Below are positions 5,243 to 6,743 of a stretch of DNA of 6,743 bases, in pieces (position 1 is the stretch's first letter; every line of letters begins with the position of its first letter). The stretch spans positions 1 to 6,743 of the forward strand of contig DIUS01000023.1 of NCBI GenBank assembly GCA_002423075.1. Reading direction: 5' to 3'. Both the position numbers and the translations under genes were made by a program. The stretch is from Microbacteriaceae bacterium UBA6152. GTDB taxonomy: Bacteria > Actinomycetota > Actinomycetes > Actinomycetales > Microbacteriaceae. The notes under the pieces were generated by a model. It saw only the letters and a list, made by a program, of their open reading frames with translations, did no database searches and was not told the origin of the DNA.

Positions 5243-5865
5243 CCGTTCACCGTCTCGAAGCGCACGCGCGTGCCCGGGGTGATGAGGGCGGGGGAGTCTC
5301 GGTCGGCATCCCACAACGACATCGTCGTGCGACCGATCAGCTGCCACCCGCCGGGTGACTCGCGCGGGTAGATGCCGCAGTACTCGGCGGCGAGCGCGAC
5401 CGACCCTGGGGGCACCGTGGGCCGCGACGTCGCGCGGCGCGGCACGGGGTGCAGGTCTGCGTCCACGGGCACCAGGTAGCCGAACCCCGGGGCGAAGCCG
5501 ATGAACGCGCACACCCACTCCGTGGCGACGTGCCGGGCTGCGACGGCCTCGAGTGAGCATCCCCACACCTCGGCGACCACCGCGAGATCGTCGCCGTCGT
5601 AGCTCACGGGTATGGTGATTTTCGGGCCCGATGACGGCAGGCCCGACACCTCGTCGGCGGGCAGGTGCGCCATCAGCCACTGCTCGATCGCGCCGAGCCC
5701 CGTCACGTTCGGATCGATGCGCACGAGCACCGTGCGGGCCCCGGGCACGAGCTCGACGATGCCGGGGTGCGCGGTGCTGTTCCAGGTCGTGTGCGCTGCG
5801 AGTGCGCGCTCGAGAGAGTCGAACTCGGCGAGCAGCGCGCGGTCTCCGCAGGGCAGCAGCCTCAT
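5239..5865 (-). CDS. pxpB: 5-oxoprolinase subunit B (KipI / allophanate hydrolase subunit 1 family)
   Basis: PxpB pairs with PxpC as the second module of 5-oxoprolinase. In Bacillus the homologue KipI was also described as a sporulation kinase inhibitor, but the pxpA neighbour here points to the metabolic role. The protein has 208 residues. The start MRLLPCGDRALLAEF (1-15) is the typical family N-terminus. P86-V87-Y89-D90-G91 gives the IPVSYDG motif, W117-G129 includes the hallmark GFAPGFGYL (123-131), and PRESPGGWQLIGRT (167-180) is the second hallmark. All are intact. The ATG at 5863-5865 shares ATGA with the pxpA stop (5862-5864), which fixes the start. Forms extending further upstream are only the shadow of pxpA. 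A GAGG lies about 13 bases upstream, inside pxpA. Confidence 0.95.
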   Translation of the reverse strand: MRLLPCGDRALLAEFDSLERALAAHTTWNSTAHPGIVELVPGARTVLVRIDPNVTGLGAIEQWLMAHLPADEVSGLPSSGPKITIPVSYDGDDLAVVAEVWGCSLEAVAARHVATEWVCAFIGFAPGFGYLVPVDADLHPVPRRATSRPTVPPGSVALAAEYCGIYPRESPGGWQLIGRTTMSLWDADRDSPALITPGTRVRFETVNG

Positions 5866-6614
5866 ACGAACGCGGTGACCTCGACGCCCGCAGCATCGAG
5901 CGCGGCACGAACGGTGCGCGCGAGCCCGACGGCGCCGCGGGTGTCTCCGTGCACGCACAGCGAGTCGACGTCGGCAGAGACCTCGGTGCCGTCGACCGCG
6001 ACCACGATCCCCTCGGTCGCGATGCGCACCGCGCGCTCGGCGACCTCGATGGGGTCGCTAAGCACGGCTCCATCGAGCGACCGAGGGGCGAGGGTGCCAT
6101 CGGCGAGGTAGCCGCGATCGACGAAGGCTTCGCGCACGAACCGCACGCCAGCCCGGTTGCACGCGGCCGCGATTGCCGAACCGGGCAGGCCGAGCACGGG
6201 CAGGTCGAGCGCTCGGGCAACGTCGGCAACGACCTCGGCGACCTCGAGGTCGACGGCGATGCGGTTGTAGAGGGCCCCGTGCGGCTTCACGTACGCGACG
6301 CGGCCGCCCGCGTGAGCGGCGATGCCGCTGAGTGCGGCGACCTGGTAGAGCATGTCGGCGTGCAACTGCTCGGCAGGCACTTCCATCTCGCGACGACCGA
6401 ATCCGGCCAGGTCACGATATGAGGGATGCGCGCCGATCGCGACGCCGTGCAGCACCGCGGTGCGGCTCGCCGCGAGCATGACCGCGGGATCACCTGCATG
6501 GAAACCGCACGCGAGGTTGGCACTCGTCACGAGCGGCAGCATCGCGGCATCGTCGCCCATGCTCCACGCACCGAACGACTCGCCGAGGTCGCTGTTGAGG
6601 TCGACGGTCGGCAT
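5862..6614 (-). CDS. pxpA: 5-oxoprolinase subunit A (LamB/YcsF family)
   Basis: PxpA is the third subunit of ATP-dependent 5-oxoprolinase, which removes 5-oxoproline formed spontaneously from glutamine and glutamate or from peptide N-termini and returns it as glutamate. The 250-residue length is standard. Motifs in order: VDLNSDLGESFG (4-15), SANLACGFHAGDP (31-43), GAHPSYRDLAGFGRR (61-75), YVKPHGALYN (108-117), then EAFVDRGYLADGTLAPRS and VDSLCVHGDT near the C-terminus. The conserved Asp, His and Lys residues of these motifs are all present. ATG at 6612-6614 is the natural family start (MPTVDLNSDLGE). There is no Shine-Dalgarno in front of it, but a TANNNT box six bases away suggests a leaderless mRNA. 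It is first in a pxpA-pxpB-pxpC operon with 4-bp overlaps, which fits equimolar subunit production. Confidence 0.96.
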   Translation of the reverse strand: MPTVDLNSDLGESFGAWSMGDDAAMLPLVTSANLACGFHAGDPAVMLAASRTAVLHGVAIGAHPSYRDLAGFGRREMEVPAEQLHADMLYQVAALSGIAAHAGGRVAYVKPHGALYNRIAVDLEVAEVVADVARALDLPVLGLPGSAIAAACNRAGVRFVREAFVDRGYLADGTLAPRSLDGAVLSDPIEVAERAVRIATEGIVVAVDGTEVSADVDSLCVHGDTRGAVGLARTVRAALDAAGVEVTAFV

Positions 6615-6620
6615 GACGAG

Positions 6621-6626
6621 AGCCTA
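6621..6626 (-). promoter_or_regulatory. Candidate leaderless -10 box of the pxpABC operon
   Basis: On the minus strand TAGGCT is followed by six bases (CTCGTC) and the pxpA ATG. Together with the missing Shine-Dalgarno this suggests that transcription starts on the A of the start codon. No clear -35 is visible 16-19 bases further upstream. Confidence 0.45.
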
Positions 6627-6697
6627 CGCCCGCGCCTCTGCCCACGGCGTCGACAGTGACCCCCAGACGCGGACTGTGCGAGGTCGCTCCGCTGGGC

Positions 6698-6743
6698 GAT
6701 AATGTGAGAAGGCCCCAGCATGTGCCGGGCACCCGAACCCACG
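6698..6743 (+). promoter_or_regulatory. Possible rightward promoter and start of a gene leaving the window
   Basis: GATAAT (6698-6703) is one base from TATAAT. GAGAAGG (6706-6712) lies seven bases before ATG at 6720-6722, whose frame stays open to the window end (eight codons, MCRAPEPT). The -35 region is poor and the peptide is too short to judge. This could be the divergent partner of pxpA or chance. Confidence 0.2.

Noticed and set aside
3740..5371. A 543-codon open frame on the plus strand that looks like one large gene
   Set aside because: Only its first third carries protein-family signal (the ABC-F remnant). After about 4200 it becomes Arg/His/Gly-rich and runs antisense to pxpC and pxpB, where every motif lies on the minus strand. 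It is a GC-driven open frame, not a fusion protein.
5243..6229. The long upstream in-frame extension of pxpC on the minus strand
   Set aside because: The extension is Arg/Pro/Ala-rich, overlaps pxpB and pxpA in another frame, and has no family similarity. Family similarity of PxpC begins right at the GTG at 5240-5242.

Overview
The window looks like chromosomal DNA of a high-GC Gram-positive bacterium (Actinomycetota, probably a Microbacteriaceae-like lineage). The grounds are strong G/C third positions in the metabolic genes, frequent GTG starts, FolD motifs of the actinobacterial type, and several TANNNT -10 boxes placed 6 nt before an ATG, which is the arrangement of leaderless actinobacterial transcripts. 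The family level is inference only.

Left part (1-1353), accessory in character and less biased to G/C at third positions. A tail of an unidentified gene may enter from the left (3-86, +). On the minus strand lies a type II toxin-antitoxin pair: a short addiction-module antitoxin (420-593) whose stop overlaps the GTG start of a complete RelE/ParE-family toxin (106-423). The antitoxin is only 57 residues and lacks the family's usual N-terminal part, yet its ATG sits 6 nt from a TAGAAT box, so it may be a genuinely short leaderless antitoxin. In the opposite direction, a candidate 27-codon leaderless ORF (710-793) ends on the start codon of an unknown two-helix membrane protein (790-1353). Two perfect inverted repeats (613-630 and 704-720) lie in this divergent control region.

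Middle (1354-3735), folate one-carbon operon. A clear ZTP/ZMP (pfl) riboswitch (about 1437-1513) precedes glyA (1562-2839, serine hydroxymethyltransferase), which overlaps folD (2836-3735, methylene-THF dehydrogenase/cyclohydrolase) by 4 bp. ZTP builds up when 10-formyl-THF is short. GlyA and FolD together convert serine-derived carbon to 10-formyl-THF, so the riboswitch and its genes form one feedback loop.

Right part (3736-6743). After folD comes a decayed ABC-F ATPase (about 3794-4365, +). It lacks its Walker A region and most of both cassettes, and carries two Walker B blocks 56 bp apart in different frames. Its 3' end overlaps, tail to tail, the 3' end of a minus-strand operon: pxpA (5862-6614), pxpB (5239-5865) and pxpC (4349-5242). 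These encode the three-subunit ATP-dependent 5-oxoprolinase, joined by two 4-bp stop/start overlaps and with a probable leaderless promoter before pxpA. The last 130 bp is the pxpA upstream region, with at most a weak rightward promoter and the possible start of another gene at 6720.

I saw no tRNA, rRNA, CRISPR array, insertion sequence or attachment site. The most unusual signals are the compact divergent toxin-antitoxin/small-ORF control region and the scrambled ABC-F relic. The rest is well-known metabolism with a well-known riboswitch.
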